Shown: piece by piece, positions 17,431 through 27,304 of the stretch
How the letters are laid out: each line of letters begins with the position of its first letter
How positions within the stretch are numbered: the first letter of the stretch is position 1
Assembly: GCA_022824025.1 (NCBI GenBank)
Contig: JAJEBF010000003.1
Coordinates: forward strand, 62,001 to 126,000
Reading direction: 5' to 3'
DNA length: 64,000 nucleotides
DNA from: Caldilineaceae bacterium
Lineage (GTDB): Bacteria; Chloroflexota; Anaerolineae; Caldilineales; Caldilineaceae
Notes under the pieces: generated by a model
What the model saw: only the letters and a program-made list of their open reading frames with translations
Told to the model about the DNA's origin: nothing
The model's database searches: none
Position numbers and translations under genes: made by a program

Positions 17431-18472
17431 ATCGATCCGGTACCAGCAGCACCTTGGAAACATTGCCTGGGTTGTGGATCAGCCGCATGAACCAGTCTCC
17501 GCCCTCAGCCAGAGGCGCCTCCACAATCCACGGATCCAGCCGGTAGTGACCCGCATGAAGCTCATCCAGCCCATCTTCAAAATCGGCCGCCCCGTACGCA
17601 AAGCTGCCCCGGACAGTCAACTCCTGCCGTATGATCGCCGCCGCCGGCATCGGGCTCGTCTCCTCGTGCAGGCCGGACAGGATCAGCGTCCCCGCATTGC
17701 GCGTTGCCGCCACGCACTGGCTGCGCGTGCCCCCCGTCCCCACCGCATCCACCGAAACCGCCACGCCGTCTCCCGCCGTCGCCTCTTTCACCACCTCCAC
17801 CACGTCATCTCCCCCCGCCGCGCCAGGGCCTCCGCCGGGCGGGGAAATCGTGATGCCGCCGAGCGCGCCCCCCATCGCCAGCCGCTCCGGGTCCAGGTCC
17901 GCGATGAAGATGCGGTCGGCGCCGGCCAACTGCAGCGCCTGCAACGCCAGCAGCCCGATCGGCCCGGCCCCGATGATCAGCGCGGACTCGCCCGCAACAT
18001 CCCCCGCCAGACGTCCGATGCGGACCCCGACCCCCACAGGTTCCGTCAGCGCGCCGCTCCGCAACGACATCCCTTCCGGAAGCCTGTGCGTCACAAACGC
18101 CGGAACGCTCACGTATTCCGCAAACGCGCCCGGCCTGTGCGCCCCCACCAGCCGCCTCTCCGGGCAGAGTTGGGTCAGCCCCATCCGGCACGTGCGGCAC
18201 TGTCCGCAATAGGTAAGCGGGTTCACCGTCACCGCGTCCCCTACGTTGAGGCCGCCCGCGTCGCGCCCCGCCTCCACGATCTCGCCCGAAAACTCATGCC
18301 CCATGACCAGCGGCGGTGTCCGCAGCGCGTTGTGGCCCAGGAATCCGCTCAACTCCGAGCCGCAGATCCCCGCAAATGCCACTCGAATGACCACCTCATC
18401 CGCGGCCGGCGTCGGCTCGGCCTGCTCCTGTATCTCCATCTTCTCCGGCGCCGTCCAAACCAGTGCTCGCAT
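17420..18472 (-). CDS. Zinc-dependent alcohol (polyol-type) dehydrogenase, MDR family
   Basis: A 350-residue medium-chain dehydrogenase. Catalytic zinc ligands fit Cys37 (GICGSE), His59 and Glu60 (GHEFSG). The structural zinc lobe is intact: Cys89, Cys92, Cys95, Cys103. The Rossmann motif GAGPIGLLALQ is present. The pattern CGQCRTCRMGLTQLC and ADLDPERL suggests polyol or sugar-phosphate dehydrogenases (sorbitol, galactitol-1-P, L-threonine branches). It is divergent from the galactonate dehydratase-like gene at 18721, which suggests shared control of a sugar pathway. Confidence 0.9.
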   Translation of the reverse strand: MRALVWTAPEKMEIQEQAEPTPAADEVVIRVAFAGICGSELSGFLGHNALRTPPLVMGHEFSGEIVEAGRDAGGLNVGDAVTVNPLTYCGQCRTCRMGLTQLCPERRLVGAHRPGAFAEYVSVPAFVTHRLPEGMSLRSGALTEPVGVGVRIGRLAGDVAGESALIIGAGPIGLLALQALQLAGADRIFIADLDPERLAMGGALGGITISPPGGGPGAAGGDDVVEVVKEATAGDGVAVSVDAVGTGGTRSQCVAATRNAGTLILSGLHEETSPMPAAAIIRQELTVRGSFAYGAADFEDGLDELHAGHYRLDPWIVEAPLAEGGDWFMRLIHNPGNVSKVLLVPDRCSG

Positions 18473-18720
18473 CGCTTTCCTCCACAGAATTCCTGAGTCC
18501 GATTTAGCTCCATCATACGGAAACCCCGCCCGATCCGCAATTCAGCTCCGCCCTTCCCCTACCTTTCCACTTTCGATTGATTGGGCTACACTTCTGTCGT
18601 CGGTCCCCGGCAAGAGCCGCAGAGCAAAGACCGCGAAACCCAGTCTCTTCCCTTTCAAACACTTCGGGTCTCTGGCAGGTCCGGCATCCTGGCGTCCACC
18701 CCAAGTCCGAGGAGCAACCA

Positions 18721-19860
18721 ATGAAGATAACTGACATTACCGCCTATCCCGTCTGGGCCGGTCATCGTAACTTTCTCTTCGTCGTCGTTGACACCGACGA
18801 GGGTATCTACGGCGTGGGAGAGTCCGGCCTGACCAGCCGCGAACAGGCCGTGATCGGCGCATTCCAGGACTTTAAGGAGGTCCTCGTCGGACAGGACCCC
18901 TTTCGTATCGAACACATCTGGCAGCTCCTCTTCCGCGGCGGCTTCTTCCCGGCCCAGCGCGTGCTGAGCTCCGCAATCTCCGCCATCGACATCGCCCTGT
19001 GGGACATCAAGGGCAAGGCCCTCGGCGTGCCCATCTATGAGCTGCTGGGCGGTCGCGTTCGCGACAAAGTCGTCTGCTACCCGCACAACCACAGCCATGC
19101 CATGGAGGTCGAGCCACTGGTCGAAAGCTGCCTGGAAACCAAGGAGCAGGGCTGGAAGTTCGTTCGCTGGGGTCTCCCCCAGGATGGCAACATCCTCGAA
19201 CCGCGCGACGCCGTGCGCACCGCGATCCGGCAGTTTGACGCTGTGCGGTCGGCCGTCGGCGACGAAATCAACATCTGTTTCGATGTCCACACGCGGCTCG
19301 ATCTTCCCGACGTCATCTGGCTCTGCCGCGAAGTCGAGCAGTACCAGCCCTTTTTCATCGAAGATCCTTTGCGCTGCGAAAACCCCGACTCTTTCAAGAC
19401 CCTGAGACCCCGCACACACGTTCCTCTCGCGGCCGGCGAACAATTCTCCTCAAAGTGGGAGTTCCGTCAGCTGATCGAAGAGGAATGGATCGACTACGCC
19501 CGCATCGACATGTGCATCGCCGGGGGATTCACCGAGGCCCGCAAGATCGCCGGCTGGTGCGAAACCCACTATATTAAGCTCGTCGTTCACAACCCGCTCG
19601 GCCCGGTCTCCTCCGCCGCCTGTCTCCAGATGAACCTGGCAACCTCCAACTTCGGCGTGCAGGAGCAGCCGCGCAAACCGGAAGAAACACTGCCTGAAAT
19701 CGTGCCCGTCCACCACCACTGGGAGGACGGCTACATGACGCCGACCGACCTGCCCGGGCTCGGCATCGAGTTCGACAGAGAAGCGGCCGCCCGCAACCCC
19801 TCCCAAAAAAGGGAGATGCCGCAGTTGCGCCGTCTTGACGGTTCGTTTACCAATTGGTGA
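18721..19860 (+). CDS. Galactonate dehydratase-like enolase-superfamily protein
   Basis: A 379-residue enzyme of the mandelate racemase subgroup. Metal ligands Asp188 (CFDVHTR), Glu214 (FIEDPLR) and Glu240 (AAGEQF); His-Asp dyad His290 (VVHNPLGP) with Asp263; His190 two residues after Asp188 matches the general acid of D-galactonate dehydratase (DgoD). It probably converts an aldonate such as galactonate to its 2-keto-3-deoxy acid. The ATG at 18721 has AGGAGC 6 nt upstream. A zinc dehydrogenase follows 90 nt downstream, as in non-phosphorylative sugar oxidation routes. Confidence 0.9.
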   Translation: MKITDITAYPVWAGHRNFLFVVVDTDEGIYGVGESGLTSREQAVIGAFQDFKEVLVGQDPFRIEHIWQLLFRGGFFPAQRVLSSAISAIDIALWDIKGKALGVPIYELLGGRVRDKVVCYPHNHSHAMEVEPLVESCLETKEQGWKFVRWGLPQDGNILEPRDAVRTAIRQFDAVRSAVGDEINICFDVHTRLDLPDVIWLCREVEQYQPFFIEDPLRCENPDSFKTLRPRTHVPLAAGEQFSSKWEFRQLIEEEWIDYARIDMCIAGGFTEARKIAGWCETHYIKLVVHNPLGPVSSAACLQMNLATSNFGVQEQPRKPEETLPEIVPVHHHWEDGYMTPTDLPGLGIEFDREAAARNPSQKREMPQLRRLDGSFTNW

Positions 19861-19950
19861 GAGGCGCGGGAATCCCTCCTTTGCAGGCGTTAATGGGGTT
19901 CGCGCCGCGGCCCGGCTGGCATTGCAACCATCGCAGAAGGGAGCAAAACG

Positions 19951-20976
19951 ATGAAAACAGCAGCTGTTTTCGGACCTGAACAGGGCGGCGTCGTTGACGC
20001 GCCCCACCCGACCGCCGGCGAAAACTGGGTCGTCGTCAAAATCCACACCGCCCCCATGTGTACCGAATTCAAGGTCTACCTAAACGGCTATGACACCCCT
20101 TTCCTGGGACATGAGGCCGCCGGCGAAGTCGTCGAAGTCGCGCAGCCCTGCCGCGTAAAAGTCGGGGATCGGGTCGTCGTCATGCCCCAGACACCATGCG
20201 GCCAGTGCGAACTCTGTCTCGGCGGCGAATACATCCACTGCCAGGACTCGGAAGAGCCTCCACCCCAACCGAACGGCGGCGAAGGCAGAGCAACCATGGC
20301 CCAATACATGCTCAAACAGGACTGGATGCTGGTTCCCATCCCTGATGGCATCTCCTACGACCACGCCTCCATGGCCTGCTGCGGCCTCGGCCCCACCTTC
20401 GGCGCAGTCCAACGCGCAGGGCTCGGCCCCGACCATACTCTTCTGATCACCGGCCTGGGGCCGGTCGGGCTCGGCGGCGTCATCAACGGCACGCATCGCG
20501 GCGCCACTGTGATCGGCGTCGATACCAATCAGTATCGCGCCGCCAAGGCGCGCGACCTGGGCGCCGTCGAGGTCATCGACCCCACCGACCCGGACGCCCT
20601 GCAAAAAACTCTGGCCCTTACTCGCGACGGGCGCGGTGTCGACCACAGCATCGACTGTTCCGGTGTGGTCGCTGCCCACCGCTTCTGCATCGACGCCACC
20701 CGCCGCAAAGGCACAGTCAGCTTCGTCGGCGAGAGCGGCTCCGACAGCACGCCCATCCAGGTCAGCACCGACATGCTGCGCAAGGGGCTGACTCTGCACG
20801 GCTCATGGCACTTCAACATGGCCGACACACCGAAAATTCTGCGCGTCATCGCCGCCAACCCCGACAAACTCGACACGCTCATCAGCCATCGCTTTCCATT
20901 GGACCGGGTGGCCGACGCCTGGGACCTGCAAGCCAGCGGGCAGTGCGCCAAAGTGCTGCTCAAGCCGTGGCATTAG
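19951..20976 (+). CDS. Zinc-binding alcohol dehydrogenase, MDR family
   Basis: A 341-residue medium-chain dehydrogenase, distinct from the one at 17420. Zinc sites: Cys37, His54 and Glu55 (FLGHEAAG) for catalysis; Cys83, Cys86, Cys89 and Cys97 for the structural zinc. The cofactor motif is TGLGPVGLGG. AGGGAG precedes the ATG. It lies directly after the dehydratase-like gene and probably oxidises the sugar or alcohol that feeds it. The block CCGLGPTFGAVQ in the middle is unlike sorbitol dehydrogenases, so the substrate is left open. Confidence 0.9.
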   Translation: MKTAAVFGPEQGGVVDAPHPTAGENWVVVKIHTAPMCTEFKVYLNGYDTPFLGHEAAGEVVEVAQPCRVKVGDRVVVMPQTPCGQCELCLGGEYIHCQDSEEPPPQPNGGEGRATMAQYMLKQDWMLVPIPDGISYDHASMACCGLGPTFGAVQRAGLGPDHTLLITGLGPVGLGGVINGTHRGATVIGVDTNQYRAAKARDLGAVEVIDPTDPDALQKTLALTRDGRGVDHSIDCSGVVAAHRFCIDATRRKGTVSFVGESGSDSTPIQVSTDMLRKGLTLHGSWHFNMADTPKILRVIAANPDKLDTLISHRFPLDRVADAWDLQASGQCAKVLLKPWH

Positions 20977-21120
20977 CAAGGCGCTCCCGAGCAGGGCACT
21001 TGCACGGCTGAATCCGCGGTGGCGCCGCCGCGCAGTGCCAACGCCCTGACCCGCCGCACTCGCCCCGCAATTCTCTCGGAGCCGCGGCTCCGCACACACG
21101 AACAGGACGGAAATCCCCCT

Positions 21121-23298
21121 ATGCGAGACCTGCTCAAACAGCACTTCGGCTACGACGAGTTCTTGCCGCTCCAGGAAGAGATCATTGACTGCGTCCTGAC
21201 AGGCCATGACGCGCTTGTCCTCATGCCGACCGGAGGCGGCAAGTCGCTCTGCTACCAGCTGCCCGCGTTGCGGCTCGAAGGTCTGACCCTCGTCATCTCG
21301 CCCCTGATCGCCCTGATGAAGGACCAGGTCGACGCGCTCAAGTCGAACGGCATACCGGCAGAGGTCATCAACAGCGCCTTGACCTACGCCGAAATGCGCC
21401 GCGTTCAGGAGGATGTCCTCCGCGGCAATACCAGGCTCCTCTATGTCGCTCCGGAAAGGCTGGCCCAGGAGGCCTTCCAGCGTTTTCTCTCAAGAGTCAA
21501 AGTCTCTCTGGTCGCCGTCGACGAAGCGCACTGCATCTCCGTCTGGGGCCACGACTTTCGGCCCGACTACCGCAGGCTGGGCGATCTGCGCGCGGCCCTG
21601 CCCAACGTACCCTTTCTGGCCCTGACCGCCACCGCCACCGAACGAGTGCGCCTCGACATCCTCGACCAGCTCCGCTTGAGCAGGCCGCAGCAGTTCACTG
21701 CCAGCTTCAACCGCCCTAACCTAACCTATAATGTCCTGCCTAAGGACAGGTCCAGCTTCGATACCCTCCTCAACCTCCTGCAAAAACATAAGGGCGAGTC
21801 GGCCATCATCTACTGCGCGTCGCGCAAAGAAACCGAAAACATCGCCGCCAGGCTGAACGCGACCGGTTTCAATGCCCAGCCCTACCATGCCGGACTGGAG
21901 AACGAAGTCCGCCGCAAGACCCAGGAGGCATTCGTCCGCGACCGTGTCGACATCGTTGTCGCGACCATCGCCTTCGGCATGGGCATCGACAAACCCGACA
22001 TTCGCCTCCTCGTACATTACAACTTGCCCAAATCACTCGAGAATTATTACCAGGAAACCGGCCGCGCCGGCCGCGACGGCCTGCCAGGCGAATGCGTCCT
22101 CCTGTACAACTTCGGCGACGTCTCAAAGCAGGAATTCTTCATCGACCAGATCAAAGACGAGGCCGAACGCAGCAACGCCCATCAGAAGCTTTCTCAAGTT
22201 GTGGAGTTCTGCCAGGTTCAATCCTGTCGCAGGAAATTCATTCTTCGTTACTTTGGCGAGGAATGGGCTGAAGAAAACTGCGGCGGCTGTGACTTCTGTC
22301 TGACGCCCAGGGAGGAACTTGACGCCACGATCATCGCCCAGAAAATCCTGTCCGCCGTGATTCGCACCGGCCAGCGGTTCGGCATCAGCTATGTGAGCGA
22401 AGTTCTGCGGGGAGCGAAAACCAAAGCCGTCAGGCAGCGGGAACATGCCAATCTCAGTGTCTATGGAATCGAAAAAGAGTATTCCGACAACGAGATTAAA
22501 GAGTTTGCAGGACTCCTGGTCGCGAAGGGTCTGCTCTATAGAAAAAGCGGCGAGTATGCCACGCTCGGAGTTACTGAGGCGGGAAGAAGCTTTCTCAGGA
22601 ATCGCGATACCTTGGCTCTCTCTAGGCCCAAGCGCGAGGAAATAGGGGCGCCGTCCGCCCGTCGCGCGGCCATCGATTACGACGAGACGCTCTTCGACCT
22701 TCTTCGACGGCTGCGAACGCAGTTGGCCGCAGAACGAAACGTCCCTCCTTTCGTTATCTTCGGCGATGTCACACTGCAACAGATGGCCTACTACTTGCCC
22801 CAAAGCCGTGAAAGCCTTTTACGCATTTCGGGCGTGGGCGAAAAGAAACTGGAAGACCTGGGCGATACCTTTTTGTTATCCATCGTCGGCTACGCACGCG
22901 CCAACAATCTGAAGGAAAAGGAGATCCCCGTCCCTCGCAGTAACGGAAGCAAAAGAGCGAGAGGCCTGGGAGCCACCCACGAACAGACCAGGGAGCTCCT
23001 GAAGCAAGGCATGACCATCGAGGAAGTTGCACAACACCGCGCGCTCACTCCTTCCACCATTGCCCGCCATGTCGAGACACTCGTCCAGTCTGGCGCCGAA
23101 CTGGATCTGAGGCCGTTATTGCCTTCCGAAGAGAGGATCGAAAACATCACTGCCGCATTCGCCCAAACAGGCAGCAACTTCCTTTCACCCGTCAAAGAAA
23201 TCCTCGGCGACGGCTACTCATACGAAGAAATCAGACTCGTATGGATCTACCTGGAACAGCAGAAAACAAAGCGGGAAAAGGAGCCGCGGGGAAGCTGA
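21121..23298 (+). CDS. recQ: RecQ family ATP-dependent DNA helicase
   Basis: A 725-residue 3'-5' DNA helicase that unwinds recombination and repair intermediates. Helicase motifs: Walker A MPTGGGKS at about 35-42, DEAH at 134-137, TATAT, the motif V/VI block GMGIDKPD ... YYQETGRAGRDG. These are followed by the RecQ zinc-binding region (CRRKFILRYFGE, CGGCDFC), a winged-helix RQC part, an HRDC domain (from about 555) and a C-terminal helix-turn-helix tail (MTIEEVAQHRALTPSTIARH). The ATG at 21121 begins the usual RDLLKQHFGYDEFLPLQ start. It seems to be a lone housekeeping gene here. Confidence 0.95.
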   Translation: MRDLLKQHFGYDEFLPLQEEIIDCVLTGHDALVLMPTGGGKSLCYQLPALRLEGLTLVISPLIALMKDQVDALKSNGIPAEVINSALTYAEMRRVQEDVLRGNTRLLYVAPERLAQEAFQRFLSRVKVSLVAVDEAHCISVWGHDFRPDYRRLGDLRAALPNVPFLALTATATERVRLDILDQLRLSRPQQFTASFNRPNLTYNVLPKDRSSFDTLLNLLQKHKGESAIIYCASRKETENIAARLNATGFNAQPYHAGLENEVRRKTQEAFVRDRVDIVVATIAFGMGIDKPDIRLLVHYNLPKSLENYYQETGRAGRDGLPGECVLLYNFGDVSKQEFFIDQIKDEAERSNAHQKLSQVVEFCQVQSCRRKFILRYFGEEWAEENCGGCDFCLTPREELDATIIAQKILSAVIRTGQRFGISYVSEVLRGAKTKAVRQREHANLSVYGIEKEYSDNEIKEFAGLLVAKGLLYRKSGEYATLGVTEAGRSFLRNRDTLALSRPKREEIGAPSARRAAIDYDETLFDLLRRLRTQLAAERNVPPFVIFGDVTLQQMAYYLPQSRESLLRISGVGEKKLEDLGDTFLLSIVGYARANNLKEKEIPVPRSNGSKRARGLGATHEQTRELLKQGMTIEEVAQHRALTPSTIARHVETLVQSGAELDLRPLLPSEERIENITAAFAQTGSNFLSPVKEILGDGYSYEEIRLVWIYLEQQKTKREKEPRGS

Positions 23299-23329
23299 CC
23301 TGATTTCAACCTCGGAGACCTGAACAACA

Positions 23330-24367
23330 ATGACCTACAAATGCGCCATCATCGGCGTCAGCGGAGGGCGCGCCAGCGGCCACGCCGACGCCTACGCCCA
23401 CATCCACCGCGGCGCGCTGGCCTGCATCGCCACCCGCAACCGCGCCAACCTGGATGCCTTCGGCGAACGCTGGAACGTCGACGCCCGCTACACCGACTAC
23501 CTCGAAATGTTTGAACGCGAAAAACCCGACCTCGTGCACGTCAACACGCCGCCCGACGTCCGCCTGGAAGTCATGCAAGCCGCAGACGCTGCAGGAATCG
23601 GTGCCTTAATCATCGAAAAACCGCTCGCCATCCAGGCCGAGGATTTCCTGGCAATCCGTGACTTCGCATCCGCGGCCAAGGTGAAGGTCGCCATCAATCA
23701 CCAACTCCAATTCCATCCCCGCCGCCAGCAGCTGCAAGACCTGGTAGCGGACGGCGCAATCGGCGCTGTCCGTCTGATCGACGCCAGCGCCCGCATGAAC
23801 ATGGCCTACCAGGGGACCCACGTCCTCCAATCTATCGCCGGTTTCTACCCCCAATCACGGCCGGCAAGCATCTTCGCCCAGGTATCCGGCGCATCCGGGC
23901 TCATCCAGGGCCGCAAACAGCACTTCGCGCCCGACGCAACCATGGCGGCCATCCGCTACAGTGACGGCGCCAGCGCGCTCCTGCGCTGCGGCCTCAACGC
24001 CCCCTACGTGCTCGCAGGCGACGAGCGCACGAACGTCCACAAACGGATAGCCGTCTACGGCACTGAAGGGTACGTCCACTGGACCATGTGGGGCTGGGAA
24101 ACCTCTATCCACGGCCAACACAAACACGGCGGCCACAACTATCCCGACGAGGACATCCTCGGCCAGGCCGCCATGACTGAAGCCGCCTTCGACTGGCTCG
24201 AAGACGACAGCAAACGCCATCCCCTGAACCTGGACAACGCCCTCCTGGACTTTCACATTCTCCTCAAAGTCTATATGAGCGGGCTCCACCGCCGCGCCGA
24301 GACCCTGACCAGCGAACTCCAGCCAGGTCTGATCGGCGCGCTGCGACAGGAGTTGGAGGACGAATAA
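23330..24367 (+). CDS. Gfo/Idh/MocA family oxidoreductase
   Basis: A 345-residue NAD(P)-dependent oxidoreductase. The N-terminal Rossmann domain has a changed glycine motif (IIGVSGGRASGH) and the signature EKP at residues 96-98; the C-terminal alpha/beta domain carries the usual GTEGYVHW strand. Lys97 is the family's general acid/base candidate. It stands 31 nt after recQ and is unlikely to be functionally linked to it. It is one of four members in the window; the three others lie in the 48-54.6 kb cluster. Confidence 0.9.
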   Translation: MTYKCAIIGVSGGRASGHADAYAHIHRGALACIATRNRANLDAFGERWNVDARYTDYLEMFEREKPDLVHVNTPPDVRLEVMQAADAAGIGALIIEKPLAIQAEDFLAIRDFASAAKVKVAINHQLQFHPRRQQLQDLVADGAIGAVRLIDASARMNMAYQGTHVLQSIAGFYPQSRPASIFAQVSGASGLIQGRKQHFAPDATMAAIRYSDGASALLRCGLNAPYVLAGDERTNVHKRIAVYGTEGYVHWTMWGWETSIHGQHKHGGHNYPDEDILGQAAMTEAAFDWLEDDSKRHPLNLDNALLDFHILLKVYMSGLHRRAETLTSELQPGLIGALRQELEDE

Positions 24368-24403
24368 GGTTCCGCCGGATCGCGCCGCAGCCGGGGCGCA
24401 GCG

Positions 24404-25441
24404 CTATCCTGTCTTGTGTCCTCTCACGCTGGAGCTGGCATACCTGAGCGCAAGTTCCGGTTCCGCCCTCTGCAGACGCTGCGGCGGCACGCCGTTGGCG
24501 ATGGCTTCCAGGTCGTCCAACACCATCTCCCCGATCTCATAGTACGCCTCCTTGACGCTGCCCGCGCGGTGCGCGGAGAGTATGACATTCGGCGCGCTGC
24601 GAATCGGATGCGCAGGATCCAGCGGCTCCCGCGGGAAAACGTCGATCGCGGCGCGGAACCGGCCCGCCTGCAGCAGTTCGGTCAGGGCATCGAAATCGAC
24701 CAGGTGGGCGCGGCTGATCAGAAGGAAAACCGCGTCCGGGCGGATGCGCTCCAACAGCGCGCGGTCAAGAAGCGCGCGATTCTCGTTGGACGGAACCGCC
24801 AGCACGAAGATGAAATGCGATGTCGCCATCAACTCCTCCAGCCCGACCGGCGTGACTCCTTGGCGCCGCAGGTATCGCTCGCCCAGCCACGGGTCAAAGG
24901 CCGACAGCTGGCAGCCGAACGGCTCGAGTAGGGGCTGCAGGCAACGAGCCAGTCCCCCATACCCAATCAGGCCGACACGTTTGCCATAGAGATTGAACAT
25001 CCCCACATTGCCGACCTTCCCATAGGACTCATCGCCGCTTTGCATCGCCTGATGGCCCTCGACGATTCCGCGCGCGCTGGCGATTGCCATGCCAAGCGCC
25101 ATCTCGGCCACCTGGCGGCCAAACGCCGGCGCAGCCGACAGAACCCTGATGCCGTTGGCGAAGCAGTACTCATAGTCCAGGTCCAAAGGAAACGCCCCGG
25201 AAACTGACACAATGTGCCTCAAGTTGGTTGCCTCGTTGAGTGCAATACCGTAACGCCAACTGGAACAAACAACGGCATCCGCTTCCATTAGCGCCTCTTT
25301 CGCATCTTCCAATGGCATCGGCTCGGACCTTCCCCAAATGACGTCCACTGTTTCTGGCAGGCGGCCTAAGTCGGAGTCGGAAAAGATCTCCTCCATCCTG
25401 CGAGACCACGGGTCCACCAGCACCTTGAGTCTTTCCGCCAT
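24404..25441 (-). CDS. D-isomer-specific 2-hydroxyacid dehydrogenase family protein
   Basis: A 345-residue NAD-dependent dehydrogenase. The cofactor motif is GLIGYGGLARCLQP (about 157-170). The catalytic Arg244 (ISRAH), Glu272 (FPREPLDP) and His291 (LSAHRAG) are all present and spaced as in glyoxylate/hydroxypyruvate reductases and phosphoglycerate dehydrogenases. Convergent with the Gfo/Idh gene, 36 nt apart. It probably reduces or oxidises a 2-hydroxy acid from sugar breakdown; the specificity is open. Confidence 0.9.
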   Translation of the reverse strand: MAERLKVLVDPWSRRMEEIFSDSDLGRLPETVDVIWGRSEPMPLEDAKEALMEADAVVCSSWRYGIALNEATNLRHIVSVSGAFPLDLDYEYCFANGIRVLSAAPAFGRQVAEMALGMAIASARGIVEGHQAMQSGDESYGKVGNVGMFNLYGKRVGLIGYGGLARCLQPLLEPFGCQLSAFDPWLGERYLRRQGVTPVGLEELMATSHFIFVLAVPSNENRALLDRALLERIRPDAVFLLISRAHLVDFDALTELLQAGRFRAAIDVFPREPLDPAHPIRSAPNVILSAHRAGSVKEAYYEIGEMVLDDLEAIANGVPPQRLQRAEPELALRYASSSVRGHKTG

Positions 25442-26266
25442 GAAACACTCCTTTTTTCAAATAGTGTCGAGCTTCTCATTCTCTTTCTGTAGCTGCTCAA
25501 CCTTCTTCGTTTCGCGAGCCTGCATGGGGCGTGCATAGGTGTTTCTAACGCCTCACTTCCCCCTCTTTCCTGGCTCTTGGGCGGTCGGAGGAGAACGGCT
25601 CCCCTTGTGCGGGGGAAAGCCCCGCGCAACGCTCCCCTGAAATCAGGCCGCGCCACCACTGCCCCGCTTTCCCCACGCATCGGCCAACCCATCAGAAGCG
25701 GGCCCACTGCGACACAACCGGCAACCAACGCTCGGCCCCTTGCCTATTTCCATCCTTCGATGCCCACATCAAGAGGATCTTTGCCGCCAGCCACTGCAGT
25801 TCCCGGTTCTTGCGAGCGATTCCTCCCAACTATCTGGCGCCCTCGAGGAAGCGAAACTCTGTTAGGGTGTCATCTTACCTGACCGGTTTCCCTTTAGCCA
25901 CATGACTTTTGCGGCCTGCGGGGCCACCGACAATTGTCCTTGGTCCCGCTGACATTTTGGGCGGTCGGGAGGAGGCGCCCCGGTCGACCATGCCGCTCAG
26001 GGTATGCGTCATCCTCGTTTCTTCATGACTTATAGAGTCGCTTGCCTCGCGAATGCAGGCGGGGCGAATGCCGCTCATCCGTCGACCCTTTGCACCCTGA
26101 GACTTGCGTAAATTTCGCCGTATAGCGGAATCGTCGGCACAGGCGGTAGTTTTCCGTCCGAACCCACAATTTCGCCATCAGGAAGGCGGAAAAACTGGAC
26201 TTGAAAATTGAAGCCACTTTGCTGAAATCGTATCCAATATCAAAATAAGACGCTTGTACACAGGCA
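25442..26266. other. Long intergenic region with a second hairpin repeat
   Basis: About 820 nt without a credible gene, between the divergent hydroxyacid dehydrogenase and the GntR regulator. It contains hairpin repeat copy 2 (25576-25656) and a partial third copy of its 5' end near 25958-25985. The stretch 25441-25540 read on the minus strand gives a short coiled-coil-like peptide (ETKKVEQLQKENEKL) that might be a transposase OrfA remnant; this is too short to call. Confidence 0.6.
25576..25656. repeat. Dispersed hairpin repeat, copy 2
   Basis: Homologous to 10515-10596 over about 80 nt, with the same start (TTGGGCGGTC) and the shared block CCCTTGTGCGGGG. The hairpin is GCGGGG (25609-25614), loop GAAAG, CCCCGC (25620-25625). 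The stem is preserved while the loop differs from copy 1. Confidence 0.7.
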
Positions 26267-27061
26267 ATGGCATTCCTAGACAGCAGCGCGCCAACTAAAG
26301 AGCCGGTTGGTTGTGCCCACTTGGCAAGGCCTGAATTCTCAAATCTCCGCAACCGTCGTCCGGTACACGAACTCATAGCAGATAGTCTTCGGCTGACCAT
26401 TATGGCCGGCCATCACCTTCCGGGAGAACGTCTCAATCAGGAAGAGTTGGCTTCCTTCTATGGTGTCAGTCGCATGCCGGTCCGCGAAGCGCTCCTTAAA
26501 CTCCAGGGCGAGGAGCTTGTCGTTTCCAGTCCGCATAAAGGGTTCGCAGTTGCGGAGCTTTCCGTGGAGGAGGTTGAAGATATCTTCTCCATCCGCATCA
26601 TGTTGGAGGGACTGGCCACACGGCTCGCCATCCCCAACATGTCGGACCAACGACTCGCTCGAATCGCCGCGAACCTGGAAAGGCAGAAGAGATACGGCGA
26701 CAACATTGACGCCCGCCTCGAGTTGAACCGGGAGTTTCACGGGACAATTTACGAGGCGGCCAAGCGCCCCCGCCTCGTTGCCTTGGTGACAAACCTGCGC
26801 AACATTGTGGAAGCCTATTCTCGTATCTACACCTCGGCAGAAGGCAGGGCTGAAGCAACGCTGACTGAGCATAAGCGCATATTTGAGGCATGTTTGAAAG
26901 GGGAAGCTGAACTGGGAGAAAGTTTGGCGCAGGAACATCTCCAGAATATCGTGGCTGTTCTCGTCCCAAGGTTGAGACTGTCGAACGTAACCGAGAACGG
27001 CTCACAGAAGACAGCAGAGAAAGCGGAGCCTGCCTTTGCAGAAAACGATATTTCTCTCTGA
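26267..27061 (+). CDS. GntR family transcriptional regulator, FadR/FCD type
   Basis: A 264-residue regulator. The N-terminal winged helix runs from about residue 30 to 100 (VHELIADSLRLTIMAGHHLPGERLNQ, then the recognition helix YGVSRMPVREALLKL). The C-terminal half is an alpha-helical FCD ligand-binding domain (DIFSIRIMLEGLATRLA ... NREFHGTIYEAA ... TEHKRIFEACLKGE) with the Asp/His residues that bind a metal and a carboxylate ligand. Such proteins repress adjacent catabolic genes until a sugar acid, amino acid or related acid binds. Downstream genes (MFS transporter, racemase, M20) are the likely targets, but an IS element now intervenes. Confidence 0.9.
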   Translation: MAFLDSSAPTKEPVGCAHLARPEFSNLRNRRPVHELIADSLRLTIMAGHHLPGERLNQEELASFYGVSRMPVREALLKLQGEELVVSSPHKGFAVAELSVEEVEDIFSIRIMLEGLATRLAIPNMSDQRLARIAANLERQKRYGDNIDARLELNREFHGTIYEAAKRPRLVALVTNLRNIVEAYSRIYTSAEGRAEATLTEHKRIFEACLKGEAELGESLAQEHLQNIVAVLVPRLRLSNVTENGSQKTAEKAEPAFAENDISL

Positions 27062-27304
27062 ATCATGCCAAGTAGGAGGTGAGCCCTGAAGAAACTGGGC
27101 CGTGCAGAAGGAACTTCGGCCCTCCAAAACTCTCCGCCCGAGTCGTTCCAGGACATTCGACGACGTCCCGAAAGGAATAAAGGTGAATGGAATGAAAGGC
27201 ACTGATCTTGTTGGTCTGTTTACCGTGAGCTTGGTCCCGAAAACTGGACCACAAGCTAAGGTGTATAATAGAGCAAGACACCAAGCGTATGGAGGGACAG
27301 AACG

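Noticed and set aside
25441..25540. Minus-strand coiled-coil peptide as a gene
   Set aside because: Under 35 codons, no start with a ribosome site; at most an OrfA transposase remnant.
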